Assembly (NCBI GenBank): GCA_031772625.1
Contig: CM062813.1
Location: 692,550,420 to 692,614,419 of the forward strand
Origin: Pinus tabuliformis
Taxonomy: Eukaryota > Streptophyta > Pinopsida > Pinales > Pinaceae
Direction: 5' to 3'
Length of the DNA stretch: 64,000 nucleotides
The position numbers were made by a program, and so were the translations under genes. The notes under the pieces were generated by a model. That model saw only the letters and a program-made list of their open reading frames with translations, was not told the DNA's origin and did not search any database. Numbering within the stretch: position 1 is the stretch's first letter; every line of letters starts with the position of its first letter. Positions 33,201 through 45,565 of this stretch are shown here, piece by piece.

Positions 33201-34676
33201 CAGGGATAAGGAAATGAAGAATATGTTGCTCTTATTACAGTCATCTTCAGTGACAAAGTCGAAGTCATAGACAACATATCTACACTCTATCTTGGGGAAA
33301 AACCTTAAAGCTATCATAGTTCCTAGTAGGGCCTCTGAGTTTATCTATCGCGATCTTAGTTTGTATCTCGTTGATCTTGAATATCGTGAAAAAATATATC
33401 TTCTTTCTCTTTAGCTCCAAGAATGTAGACTTGCATTCATCATTGATAGACATCCAAGAACATGCACTTGCCTATTAAACGTTTTGAAGCTTTTCTGGGT
33501 ATATTTGCTAGTAAAAAATGTTCATAATCCGACAAATATTTCTTGAAATCACAGCTTTGAGTTATGAATTCCCTACAATCCAAGTGCCCCAGTGGTTTTC
33601 ATAGTACATTTGACTAGAAAAAAAAACAATTCCCGGAAACTAAAGGCACTCCACCTTGTTTCTCCAATATACAGAGGAAGGAAAATTGAAAGTATAAGAA
33701 GATAGGACAAGACTCCTAATTTTTGCAAGTTTCAGATAGCTAGATACAAACCCTAACCACAACAAATATAAGAGATTTATTTTTACGAGAAAATAAGTTC
33801 AAAAAAATCAATTAATATGAAACAATAAAAACTATATATAATATTTAGATTACAAAACATAATAGAAATATTAATATATAAAATCTAAAATTTTATTAAA
33901 ATAATTTTAAGCTTTTATCATAATTTTAAATTTATATTACTTAATTTTAAATTCAAATAACACTTTTTGAATTTTACTAATATAGTTAAAACATTAAATA
34001 TAATTTAAACAAACAAATATATTAAAAATTAATGCTACTTTTTAATCGATTATTGCGTTGTTATCATAATATTCAAATTTTACATATATAGCTTAGATCC
34101 ATGCATTGAAAATTAATGAAAATTTAAAGTAGAACATAATATTAAGAAGAGTCTTTTCAGTAAAAATCATATAGGAGAAAATCATCTGGTCTTGATGATG
34201 AACCACACTAACTGGTTCCAAATGCATGGCATAATTTTCTCTTATATAATTTTTACCAAAAAAATCTTTTTAATGTAATATAGATCACAAACACCTATAT
34301 TTAAAAACATTAATATTATGGATTCCCACTGCTAAATCTCTCCCTTACCAATTAAAAATAAAAATAATTACCTAAATTAAAGGCACCAAAAAAACTTTAA
34401 CCTCCCGCACACACCAAAAAGCGCATTTATTTTCAAAATACATTAAGGACTATTACATAAATTAGGAGCACCAAAGGCGTTTAGATCCCACCGAGCCCGG
34501 GCTCATTTAATTTTTATAAATAACATAATATTACAAGCCCCTTAAAGTCAAAAGCTACTCGAATGAAAGTTAAATGAAATGGTCGAGTTATTTGTGGCGG
34601 AGAAGCAAACAAACGCTGCACTCTCTTGCATTCCCTGTGGACCAGATACAAGTACCCCGACACTGGATCCAAACTT
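33201..34676. other. LINE 5' side and AT-rich sequence of repeat copy 1
   Basis: Non-coding, very AT-rich from 33780 to 34400, with a fold-back structure at 34131-34285. Similarity to copy 2 continues to 34676 and stops there abruptly, so this may include the LINE's 5' untranslated region or another element. Confidence 0.45.
34131..34285. repeat. fold-back (inverted repeat, MITE-like) element, copy 1
   Basis: The left arm around 34137-34184 (GTAAAAATCATATAGGAGAA) is the imperfect reverse complement of the right arm around 34231-34281 (TTCTCTTATATAATTTTTAC), with a ~45-base loop. Also present at 42788-42938. Confidence 0.65.
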
Positions 34677-35049
34677 CTCCTTTGCACACGTTGCGATCCA
34701 GGTTGCGATTTTGTCTATTGTGATCCAGGTTACGATTTTGTAGATTATCATGATCATTACATGACTCATTGATGGATGGCTGCGCCCATACCTGAGTCTT
34801 CATGGATGGTTGCGACCATACCTTTCCTATCATTACGGTCTCATTAGCTGGGTGGCTGCGCCCATACAACAGACCTCTTTCGTATGTCTTTTGGATGGCT
34901 GCGCCCATGCCTAGACTACATGTAATTGATTATCAGAGATATCAGTTGTACTTGCGTGCAAATTCTTCCCGGTGGTGTTCTAGTTCAGTCAGTTTCATAA
35001 AGCATTTCACCCCTCCCACTCTCTCGGGCTTCATGCTTTAGGGGGCATC
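34677..35049 (+). mobile_element. Tat-like element C, 3' internal tail
   Basis: Ends with GCATTTCACCCCTCC...CTTTAGGGGGCA, which resembles the tail and polypurine tract of element D (GCATTTCACCCGAT...CTTTAGGGGGCA at 59517-59555). It contains four spaced copies of GG(A/T)GGCTGCGCCCATACC or close variants between 34770 and 34915. The rest of element C is absent; the sequence joins repeat copy 1 directly at 34676. Confidence 0.6.
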
Positions 35050-36192
35050 TATTACACAGTAATTTGTCACTGTCTTCCTACCAGTCTTCCTACTGTGTCA
35101 TGAGTCCAAATCATCCATGCTCATGCTCTCTAATGTTGCCAAATGACCCACTTTGCCAAAGTTTTTCTATCATCGCGACTGTTGTAAAAATAAACGCGCT
35201 GATGAGCGCTCCAAAACAGACCGAATGCGCTGCCAGCGCGGAAGTACACGTGATTCCCGCGATGGTCAAATTTCATGAGACAACGCGACTATTGCTCATA
35301 TTTGATCGCGCTGACATGAATTTCTTCGTTATTCAGCAGCGATGTCAGCGCTCCAGTGCAGTTATTCACCCGCGATGATCCAGTCTGGGCGAGTTTGTTC
35401 TAACAACCGGCCTTCCAGATGCCTCCAGACCTGGTTGTTGGCCTTGTATATGTCGCCCTCCCTTCTCTGGCATGTCTGTTTCGTCATTTGAGCCACCTTC
35501 CTTGGAGATAAGCTCATCCTCCCACCATTCATGGAGACTCCTTCTCCTATTTAAGCCTCCACCATTGCTATGAGCTGCTAGTTTGGAATTCATAGTGTTT
35601 GGAGTGTTGCTAATAGTGTGTGAGCTTGATAGGTAGCTGGTGTGACAAATGTGGGATTGCTAGAGAGCTTAAGGAAGGTTGTGAAGTGTTTTTATCTTGT
35701 GTAAACTTGTGTGAGAGAGAGTTTTGTCTTGGGAGATCTACCTTCAAGGGTGAATGCTTGAGGAACTTGTTGGCCGGACCCTCTTGAGAAGGATTTGACG
35801 TCAGAACTATGGTTGTATTCTTCTTTGTTTATCAATAATAGACGACTATCATTATGGTTCCACTCTTATTGTCTTTGTGATGGCGTTTGAGTTATATCCT
35901 TTCTGACTGATATATAGTTGCATCTATTGGATTTTATGCTTGTGTTTGTATCGTTCTTTGCATGTGTAGGTGTCCGCGCACGAGGATCGTGAGGATTGTG
36001 ACCAGCCGGAGCAAAGGAACAAGAGCATCGACTCTTCTACAAGTACTAGCGTTGGAATCCAAGTAGGCCTTCATCATTGGTCTCTAATTTGCAATTAGGA
36101 ACCTGCGTGTTAGCGTTGTTTGATTGTTGCTAGATCCTATTTGGACTAGTAGGGATCGCCTTTGTCCGCAGAGGGGATTTACCTCCACAACA
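35050..36192 (+). repeat. element C 3' LTR (about 1.14 kb)
   Basis: Placed from the polypurine tract (TTAGGGGGCA ending 35047) to CCTCCACAACA at 36192, where element A-type pol sequence starts in mid-codon. The first bases read TATTACACAG, probably TG with G changed to A. A TATA-like CTATTTAAG lies at 35547-35555. No partner LTR is in the window, so the boundaries are inferred from the polypurine tract and the abrupt junction. Confidence 0.6.
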
Positions 36193-36657
36193 CGAACCAC
36201 GTGCAAGAAGTTAATAGGCCAGACACCTTTCCAGTTAGTCTATGGTAAGGAAGTCGTTATGCCCATGGAATATATTGTACCCAGTTTGCGAATCGCGACA
36301 ATGACAGGCATGGCCGACCGCGGGGCTTTGGAGGAACGGCTCGCGCAACTGGAGGAACTTGAGGAGGAACAGTTTTTGGCCGGATTCCATCAGCAAGTAC
36401 AAAAACAGCGAGAGAAAGCGTGGCATGATCGCCATATCAAGGTGTGCACTTTCAAGGAGAATGATCTAGTATTACTGTATGACAACAAGTTCGAGAAATT
36501 CCCTGGCAAGCTCCAAATGCATTGGTTGGGTCCCTATATAGTCAAAGAAGTTACAGATGGAGGCACGATCCAGCTTCCTAAGCTCAATGGAGACCCCTTC
36601 TCGGGAAGAGTAAATGGTAGTTGCCTGAAGCTCTACACGGGTGGGCCGATCGCCTGA
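36193..36657 (+). pseudogene. pol: element A-type integrase C-terminal fragment (copy 2)
   Basis: About 154 codons of the integrase C terminus: [60 protein letters not shown]-type module and MHWLGPYIVKEVTDGG, ending VNGSCLKLYTGGPIA. The frame is open here and keeps CAG at two positions where copy 1 has TAG (27731, 27911). The upstream pol is missing because the element C LTR joins it at 36192. The fragment cannot be functional alone. Confidence 0.85.
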
Positions 36658-37744
36658 CTAACCGATCGAAGGACAGTCTCACCGCTCCAGCCAGTTGAAA
36701 GAGAGCGTGGGACGATAAAGAAGTCTGAGGGGCAGCTGCGCGACCATCGGGGTGCGCGTGGATATGGCCTGTCACAAGGGTCGCGATTGCGTGGAAAGGG
36801 ATGCGTTGCTGCGTTGGCAATCAGAGAGGTGACCGTTGCTGTCACTATTCATGACAAGATGTCTGGGTTATGGCAAAAAGGAGCGGTCGGCGGGCAATTA
36901 AGAGATAAGGCACGAGCCGGACCTGGAACAATCTGTTGCAGGCTTAACATGAGGACACCGGAAAAGGCGGGAGCTAGCGAATTTGAATTTCAAAACACTT
37001 ATAAATCACAAGGGGGCCTCTACTGAATAGGCTGCACTTCTAAGAACCTTAAGTTGTTGTGCTTTCCCACCGCTATGGAACTCTTCATTATCTACGCTCA
37101 AGGAGTAAGGCCGAGAGTTCTGATATGGCCAAAGATGTAGGGCTCTCTGAAGAATACGGTGTGGACAGCTGCGGGCACAACACAGAGTTCAGCATCGATG
37201 GGAGGGGATGTGCCGGAAATTTGTAGACACGAAGCAGAATTGGTCCAGATGCCCTCGTCTTACCCATGGGCTGGTCGACGAACCATAAAGGTTAGAGGAA
37301 AAGCTATAAATACGGAGCCAAATGGTGGAATTCTAGTTAACAAGTCGTCTTTGGTGTATCTTGAAGATTGGGATCTCGCGGACAACAACAATGGTCTTGC
37401 AAAATTGCAACACAAACTGTAGCAGACAGTGCAAAGAGAAGATACGAACTTCGAAATTGGCTGGGTTGGTACGAGGCGGTCCCGTACGCAGCACCCTAGC
37501 TAGAGCTAAAATCCTATGGGGGGGGTGTTCTGTGGTAACCGAGCAAAGAAGAATGAGTAGTATCAGTTGCGAGAATTGGTAGAAACAACGAAGCAAGAGT
37601 TGGAAGAAGCGTTGCAGGAGATGAAGAAGGAGAAGCAACATGAAGGACGTCACTCACGGGGAGGTGAACTGCGGAGCCTAGGCAGCGCGTCTCGCCGCAT
37701 CGACGAGTGACTTGGGACGAGTCACGATGATTGTGTTGGGGGCC
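36658..37744 (+). other. element A-type 3' untranslated region (copy 2)
   Basis: Colinear with 27998-29083. Small frame 37159-37422 is kept with few changes; no known domain. Confidence 0.6.
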
Positions 37745-38617
37745 TGTTGGGCAGCAGAGGTCCCGCGTAACCGTTTTGGGGCTTAGAGCCTATTAATTAG
37801 GATAAAAATATGGTAAAGACTCTGAAATATGCGGAGCATGAAGTGTAATAGATCAAGTCAAGGGGTTGTCCGCCCAAGAAATAATATAGAATAATAGGAA
37901 GAAATTCGGCTTGCCCACGGTCTGCGGACCATGGGAATGTATAAATAGAGTGAGGCTCTATGGATAGAAAGTGGCTTTTGGTATGTACTTTTGGATCTGA
38001 AATGTAATGGGTTTTTGAGAAGAAAATTCTGAAGCATCTGTAAGTCGGAGTCAAGGGTGTTGGTAGGTAGATAGAGGCTCTGCAGTTGTGTGCGCAGAGG
38101 CCTAGTAGAGTCCACAGTTGTGTGCGTGGACCCCTGCCACTAAGTGCGCAGGGCAGATCTGGATGTATTGGTGAAAGAATTGAATAAATATAAGTTGATT
38201 ATGAAATTCTGTGTTAATATAACTGTTTGATCTATGCGCGTATGCTTATGGTATGAGTTTATGCAAATTTGTATCTTTTCTAAGTGCACGAATTGGTTAT
38301 TTCTGTTAAATGTTTGATTAAAGACCATAAAAAGTAGATCTAATCTATAACAACGCATTAATAAGTATTCAGGAATTTCCTGGGTCCAAATCTGCGCAGA
38401 GCAGAGTGGCGCAAAGCCAAAAAACGGGGTAAGAACCTTCCAGACCATATCAAGACATCCCAAGGGTGTGGAAACCTAGTTTCAGCACCCTCCCCTGCTA
38501 CCTCGGGTGAGACCTCAGCTCGCACTCCGCGGGCTGTTGCTGAAAGGGCCGGTAGGTGTGGGATTTGTTTGGCTAAATAACTCTTCCGAACCTGGGTCAG
38601 GCCCATATAAACCAACA
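37745..38617 (+). repeat. element A-type LTR (copy 2, 873 bp)
   Basis: Begins TGTTGGGCAGCAG and ends AAACCAACA. TATA box at 37940-37948. Followed by the same LINE junction as copy 1 (TCCTATAAGG). Confidence 0.9.
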
Positions 38618-41600
38618 TCCTATAAGGTCCAAATCCTCAAAAGTGGAGGCTTGAACAATGTTCTGATCCTCCAAACTCCATATGGTACTTTCTATTTTCC
38701 GTCCCTTCGAAAAATTCTTAAAGAACTTGTTTTTCTCATCCCTACATTCAAGCTAGATTTCTCTGCTTTTAAATCTCTAGCAAGCTTCTTTATCCTCAAG
38801 AGATTTCATTTTCTTAGCCTCAAGATGAAATAATCTAGCTTTTGTGTCTTCAGAAGAGTAACCCCCATCCTCAAAGCCCCCCAAAAGATTCAACTTTGAT
38901 TCCACTTCTTTCGTTTCTTGATCTTCTCTTATCCTTTTGTTTTCTTCCCACTAAATAGTAGTTTTTTTTAGTTTTGAAAGGTTCTTGGAAAAATGAGTGA
39001 TAGTCGAATCTCTAGAGTTGAGAGTGTAAGGGACCCAATTTGTGTGAACTAATGCCATAAAGTCCTCCTCTTTTAACCATGATGCATTGAACTTAAAATG
39101 GCTTGCCGAATTTTTCCCAAATCTTTGAATTTCAGAAAGACAAGATAATGGTCAAAATATCCCCCACTTCCAAACCATTGTCACAACATGGGTATCCCTT
39201 CCACAAGTCTCTCAGATAATAAGAAGTGGTCATGTTTTAGCCACCCTAACATGCCCCACTCTTTTACTCCTCTAAGTAGGGACATATTAACCATGTCCAC
39301 ATATATTAGTTTGTGTTCTCAGATGTGAGAAATAATCTATCAGGATGCTAGGTCTTGCATGGGGTCCCCAAACTTTAGCATGCCGAAAGAAAAATTAAAA
39401 TCGCCTCCCAAGGTAAGGTCTTCGACTTAAAGAAGTTGTTTTTGAAATAAAGAGTCTCAAAAAGGAACTCTATTTGAAATGGTCCATAAAATTTGATTAC
39501 CCTCAACTCCAACTCAAGCTTGGCTAAGTAGAAGTCCATACCTAAAACAACATCTACACTCAAAGTTTTAAGATGATTTATGCTTTGAGGATTCCACCCA
39601 ATAGCTAAGGTTCTCAATCTTCCATAAACATATGAGCAAGTAAAACACCAACCTTTAAACATAGATTCTATAACTTTGGATACATAGGGGCCATTCCCCA
39701 GAGTCTATTGTAAGAGGAGAATACTGGGTTGATTTTTGTCAAGTAGTCTCCTCATGGCCATTTTGTTTATGGGATGACCAAGCCCCGATAGTTGAAGGAT
39801 TGAATAATCATCGGGAAACTGCTCCTAGGGCCTTTGGTACTCTAAGAGCTCCATCAATGGAGATTTGTTTCCCAGCTTCCACATGTAGGCAAGTTTTAAC
39901 CTGGGCTCTGGAAAAAAATTATTTTTTGCCTCAACCTTTAACTTTTGGAAATATAGGGTTAGACCCAAGACCCCAAGGCAACATAGAACTGGTGGGAATC
40001 AAAGATCGAGGATGTAGGTTGTAACAAGAGTTGGTCTCTAATGATTTGTTTTGAGAGAATTATTTTGAGGAGAGAATGGAGGAGGAAGTGTGCACAGTGA
40101 TGGAGGGGCACATGCATGAGACAAAGGTAAGATTTGGCTTTAGGGGGATGAGAGGCTTAAAGATATCACAACTAGTAGAACTAATTAGGCCTTCAGCCAA
40201 AGAAACATTATTGGCCAAAGAAAGTGGAGAGCAGGGAGGAAGAAGTAGTACAAGAAGTGGAGTCTAGTGGTTGCATCTAAAGGCCCTTGGTGATATCAGT
40301 TTGATAATGTTCCACTACCACTTCTATGTCAGGTTGCTTAGAGGCCTCAGCCTAAACCCCTGTTCCTAAAGGAGGTGGGGAAGTTATCCCCTTTTCTTGT
40401 CCTAGAAGACCCTCAACCTCCTTAGTGGGTGCCAACCATTCCATCATATCCTTTGCCCTGAGAGAAATTTTCTTCTTCATTTCGGGGGCATTCCATAAAC
40501 CTTATGACCATGAAAATGGAGTTTGCAATATTTTGAAATGTGACCTATTACACGACGTCTTTTGCACCTGAAGGGAATGCCTTCATAGTCTAATATCTGT
40601 AGATGAGAAAATCCAGCTTGAACAAGGCTCATCTTAGCCACGAGTCCTTCTCTTGAATTAATACTCACCAAAATGTGCATTGTAGTCATGATGCCAGTGG
40701 TTTGAAAAGATATGTCTCCATCCAAAAATACCCCCAAGTAGTTTCAAATATCCATAAAGGTTTCTTAAGACCAGAATTGAATAGGAAAGCCTAGTAGTCG
40801 AACCCAAATTGGTATGGCTTCCAACCCCTCTCGACTAACATCAAAGAGATGTGTCCATTTCTTCAAAAGAACTGTGGTACAATCAATGGACCAATTTCTT
40901 TCAAGAACCCAGGAGACGCTCTGACTTGAGTTGGAAAGAAAGATGAACCAACCTTTAGCCGAGGTTGAGACAGATGACAAGGACTCCATATTTGTCCCCA
41001 TTTTCGAGTAGCCCACTCTCTCAGGGTTTGGACCTTGAAACACCTTCCCCTTGCTCTTCCCACAATAACAATCTTTTCCTTCTATTCAACCTCATGAAAT
41101 TGAATGTCCACTCGAAAAACCATATTTTCCTCCCCTTTCTGCAACTTTGCACAATGAACCTTTTTTCTTATTTATGGCACTTATGGGTCTTTGTCCTTGG
41201 AGGGTTTGGGCGGGGGAGGGTGTGTTATGCTTGCTCTAGTTCTATGGATCTTGCCTAAGAAGCACCTCTACCATTGAACCCCTATATTAGTGTGGCCACA
41301 TCAAGCTTAGTTCCAAAGAGGGTTGTATCTGTAAATACTAAATAATTTTTAGGCAGTGCCTTAAACAAAGGGTATCCTGGAAAAGTCAAATTCTCCTCTC
41401 CCCTTGAAGTTAGGGTTTTTACCCAATATTTTTGTAGAATATTAGAGACTGACACAAATGTCACTGGAAATTTTTGGTATAGACCCTCTGTCAAAGGGGA
41501 AAACAAACAAGGTGATGCCACCACCTGTAGGGGGACTTGCGAAAAAAGGAGTTAGATCCCAAACTTCCATACCGACTCCACTTACACTTGTTCCATCTAC

Positions 41601-41860
41601 GGTTTTTTTGGTATAAGTGAGTTCCTAGATCTTCCTCTAGACCAGAAAAACCCACACTTGGCAGTGGAAACCCCGAAGCACAAATAGACACCTGACCTCA
41701 TAGCTTATTCGAGTCCTCATTCACTAGAATGACCCTATTCTCAGCTTGTGAATCACCAACTGACTTGTTCCATATCTGATAAAATTCTAGTCGATCAAAA
41801 TAGTAGTCTACCAAAAGGTCCTCCATCAACCTACAATCGAGCTAAGCCTATTAATCAGGG
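38618..41860 (-). mobile_element. L1-like LINE, copy 2 of the duplicated LINE
   Basis: Colinear with 29957-33200: ORF1 pieces at 41691-41282 and 41043-40477 (LLKKWTHLFDVSREGLEAIP; knuckle FRCKRRRVIGHISKYC), endonuclease piece at 39662-39375, linker to 38618. It carries the same Cys-to-Arg change in the zinc knuckle as copy 1, so the lesion predates the duplication. Inactive. Confidence 0.8.
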
Positions 41861-43328
41861 ATAAGGAAATGAAGAATATGTTGCTCTTATTACAGTCATC
41901 TTCAGTGACAAAGTCGAAGTCATAGACAACATATCTACACTCTATCTTGGGGAAAAACCTTAAAGCTATCATAGTTCCTAGTAGGGCCTCTGAGTTTATC
42001 TATCGTGATCTTAGTTTGTTTCTCGTTGATCTTGAATATCGTGAAAAAATATATCTTCTTTCTCTTCAGCTCCAAGAATGTAGACTTGCATTCATCATTG
42101 ATAGACATCCAAGAACATGCACTTGCCTATTAAACGTTTTGAAGCTTTTCTGGGTATATTTTCTAGTAAAAAATGTTCATAATCCGACAAATATTTCTTG
42201 AAATCATAACTTTGAGTTATGAATTCCCTACAATCCAAGTGCCCTAGTGGTTTTTCATAGTACATTTGACTAGAAAATAGAACAATTCCCGAAAACTAAA
42301 GGCACTCCACCTTATTTCTCCAATATACAGAGGAAGGAAAATTGAAAGTATAAGAAAATAGGACAAGACTCCTAATTTTTGCAAGTTTCAGATAGCTAGA
42401 TGCAAACCCTAACCACAACAAATATAAGAGATTTATTTTTACGAGAAAATAAGTTTAAAAAAATCAATTAATATGAAACAATAAAAACTATATATAATAT
42501 TTAGATTACAAAACATAATAGAAATATTAATATATCAAATCTAAAATTTTATTAAAATAATTTTAAGCTTTTATCATAATTTTAAATTTAAATTACTTAA
42601 TTTTAAATTCAAATAACACTTTTTGAAATTTACCAATATAGTTAAAACATTAAATATAATTTAAACAAACAAATATATTAAAAATTAACGCTACTTGTTA
42701 ATAGATTATTGCGTTGTTATCATAATATTCAAATTTTACATATATAGCTTAGATCCATGGGTTGAAAATTAATGAAAATTTAAAGTAGAACATAATATTA
42801 AGAAGAGTCTTTTCGGTAAAAATCATATTGGAGAAAATCATCTGGTCTTGATGATGAACCACACTAACTAGTTCCAAATGCATGACATAATTTTCTCTTA
42901 TATAATTTTTACCAAAAACTCTTTTTAATGTAATATAGATCACAAACACCTAAATTTAAAAACATTAATATCGTGAATTCCCCTCCTCAATCTCTCCCTT
43001 ACCAATTAAAATAAAAATAATTACCTAAATTAAAGGCACCAAAAAACTTTAACCTCCCGCACGCACCAAAAAGCGCATTTATTTTCAAAATACATTAAGG
43101 ACTATTACATAAATTAGGAGCACCAAAGACGTTTAGATCCCACCCAGCCCGGGCTCATTTAATTTTTATAAATAACATAATATTACAAGCCCGTTAAAGT
43201 CAAAAGCTACTCGAATGAAAGCTAAATGAAATGGTCGAGTTATTTGTGGCGGAGAAGCAAACAGACGCTGCACTCTCTTGCATTTCCTGTGGACCAGATA
43301 CAAGTACCCCGACACTGAATCTAAACTT
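41861..43328. other. LINE 5' side and AT-rich sequence of repeat copy 2
   Basis: Colinear with 33201-34676, including the fold-back element at 42788-42938. No gene. Confidence 0.5.
42788..42938. repeat. fold-back element, copy 2
   Basis: Same inverted repeat as 34131-34285 (GTAAAAATCATATTGGAGAA against TTCTCTTATATAATTTTTAC). Confidence 0.65.
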
Positions 43329-44399
43329 AGTTAGATCAACCTAAAAAGCTTGTTACCAGATTCTTAACCATGGTGATTCTTAATTTATAAATAAAATTTA
43401 TTACATGACCATGCCTTATCAATATCTCATGCCCAAAAAAACATTTCATATGGCACTCGTTGATATAACATTTTTTTTAAACTAACATTGTCATATAAAA
43501 TAAATAGATGACAAATGTTGATAGGCATCAATCCATAATAAATATCAACGCACTTGCTTCATTATATATCTCAAGTTGCTAAAATTTAAAAAATTATAAA
43601 AAATTACTAACTTATAAGTTTATTTTAAATTTTATTATCAGTAATAAATAATAAAAAGAATTAATATATAAGTTAAACATTAAACATATATACATTTAAA
43701 AAATATGGAACAATATTCATAATCATAGAAATTTACTCGTATTTTACCATGAAGATGCTTAATTTGTAGGCTTTGTTACAATACCATGGTCCAATACCTT
43801 GGTTTATCAATACCACATGCCCAAAAAATCATAAATCACTTTATGTGTCACTGGTTTATATGAATTTTTTTTAATTAAAAGATAAAAAAATGACATAATT
43901 ACTTTGAAAATAGATTTCAACCTTTAATTTGTGTATATCATTATGAATATTCTAAAATATTTTGTAGAGATTAAATATTTACCATCCACCTAATAAATAT
44001 TGCTAATTAAATTGATATTGTGGAAGCTTCATTCTAAAATAAACACCATTTAATTTAAAATATAGAAAGAGTCTAACTACTTTTGAGATAATTTTTAACC
44101 TTTGATATGTGACTAGTATAAGAATATTTTAAAATCTTCTAAAAAATTAAATTCCCATTATCCACCTAATAATGATTGATAATTAAATTAAAATTATGAA
44201 AACTTTTCTAAAATAAACCTACTTATCCACTTAATAATAATTATAATTTCACATTCTAAATTCATTTTTATTAATTAAATTTAGTTAATTTTATAATATC
44301 TATTTTCATTATATAAATATTTTTTTATCCAAAATTTTAGAGGTGGTTACCAAGATTGTAATAAAACTCTTAAACTCCCTAAAACATTTTTGATCCCAC
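43329..44399. other. AT-rich spacer with diverged tandem duplications
   Basis: No gene. Two weakly similar pairs are visible: 43370-43500 with 43745-43890 (both with ATGCCCAAAAAA and a CACT(C/G)GTT(G/T)ATAT stretch), and 43893-44055 with 44077-44224 (both with CCACCTAATAA and TCTAAAATAAAC). Confidence 0.45.
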
Positions 44400-44830
44400 A
44401 ATTAACTTTAACCCTCACATATTTGCATCAAATTCTTATTCTTCCACACGAGCGAGAGAAAAATTGTGATCTTAATGGGAAGAAGTGGACTCCAAAATTT
44501 CGCAAACCACCCATTCCTTGGGTGTTCAGATTGTAGTAAACATAATTGATAATATGTATCAGCCACTACAATATTGTTTTCTGATAAAATATTGTTTTCT
44601 GATAATTTGCCAGTCCAGCTAATAGAATCCACAATATCATTTATGTAAAGACCCGTCAGATTCAAATGAGTTCATATGAGCTTCCAATCGATAGCAGCAG
44701 TGCCAGAGAGATTTCGCTGAGCAGCCTCTTTCCATATTGGTCTGTCGTTTTTCCAAGTAGAAATGACTTGGTGCCAAAAGAAGATACCACTACAATGTAG
44801 AGTTTCAATGAAATGGTCTAGAAGGAAGAG
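44400..44830 (-). mobile_element. LINE remnant with zf-RVT-like sequence
   Basis: On the minus strand one reads the post-RT linker (IFFWHQVISTWKNDRPIWKE), then LYINDIVDSISWTGK and the zinc-binding region after plant LINE RTs (WFAKFWSPLLPIKITIFLSL, then VWKNKNLM). The catalytic RT is absent. Short, decayed fragment. Confidence 0.6.
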
Positions 44831-44940
44831 AATAGATGTGAATTTTACATGTAATTAATTAAGTTTATTATGGGTTTTTCACCGAAATAATTATCTTCTC
44901 TACTCAAATTCAATTTTAATTCAATTTTACCTCATAAAAT

Positions 44941-45036
44941 ACCTTAAAAGAAGGATAGTTATACTTAGCCATACTACATTGATCAAGAACCTTAAAAGAA
45001 GGATAGTTATACTTAGCCATACTACATTGATCAAGA
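44941..45036. repeat. perfect 48-bp tandem duplication
   Basis: The unit ACCTTAAAAGAAGGATAGTT... occupies 44941-44988 and repeats without visible change at 44989-45036, implying a recent duplication. Confidence 0.9.
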
Positions 45037-45205
45037 ATTTGATCTCATGCTAGTACGGCCCTACACACACTCAAAAGAGGAGACTAAGAATTTGCACAAT
45101 CAGAGAAAAAATGTATTATTCAGCTCTTATATATTTCATATAAATACATAAAGCTTTTTTCCTTGCAAAAAAAAGAAAAAGAATTTGAAACAAAAGTTTT
45201 AGGAA

Positions 45206-45559
45206 TTAGATTTGTTTCGGCTGATATTTCCGTGGGTGTTTTGACAAAGAAAGCTCTATAGCTTTGCAGGGTAATATTCGAGCTGATAGGATTTTGACTG
45301 CCCTTCCTGATTGAAGGAACCTTAGAAACCTGTCAAGAAGGAAGAGAAAAGTTTCAGACAAAACTGTGCAGAAATCTCTATCATTGATATGCAGTGAGAA
45401 AAAGACCGTGAATACCACATAAAGATGGTGAGTATAATAGAATAGTTCTAAGAGTTTTCTCCTTATTGGTTTAATTGATGTCAACCACATTATTATTCCG
45501 GATAATAGAGCAATCACTCCTGGCAAATTGGCACGGTCTGTTCTATCCCATCTTGTTAA
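45206..45559 (-). pseudogene. ferric-chelate reductase (FRO family) exon fragment
   Basis: FRO proteins are plasma-membrane or organelle flavocytochromes that reduce Fe(III) with NADPH. This exon starts after an acceptor-like TTATTATGTGCAG (45562 on the minus strand) and reads LTRWDRTDRANLPGVIALLS, then MWLTSIKPIRRKLLELFYYT, HHLYVVFTVFFSLHIND and FLLDRFLRFLQSGRAVKIL. The two His that bind haem in this family (YTHH and FFSLHI) are present, and the ferric-reductase transmembrane core and the start of the FAD domain (ARILPCKAIELSLSKHP) are recognisable. No exon on either side could be found and the frame ends in TAA 45206 soon after LSKHP, where the family continues. Most likely a gene fragment; a far larger gene with exons elsewhere cannot be excluded. 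Confidence 0.7.
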
Positions 45560-45565
45560 CTGCAC

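Larger units (their letters stand above)
27533..34676. repeat. ~7.1-kb direct repeat, copy 1
   Basis: Colinear with 36193-43328 at an offset of about 8,660 bases. It spans the end of element A pol, its untranslated tail, its right LTR, the minus-strand LINE and the AT-rich LINE 5' side. Similarity begins at CGAACCACGTGC and stops at AAACTT in both copies. Confidence 0.92.
36193..43328. repeat. ~7.1-kb direct repeat, copy 2
   Basis: Second copy of 27533-34676. It starts inside the integrase C-terminal coding region, directly after the element C LTR, and ends at AAACTT before unrelated AT-rich sequence. A few percent divergence by eye. Confidence 0.92.
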
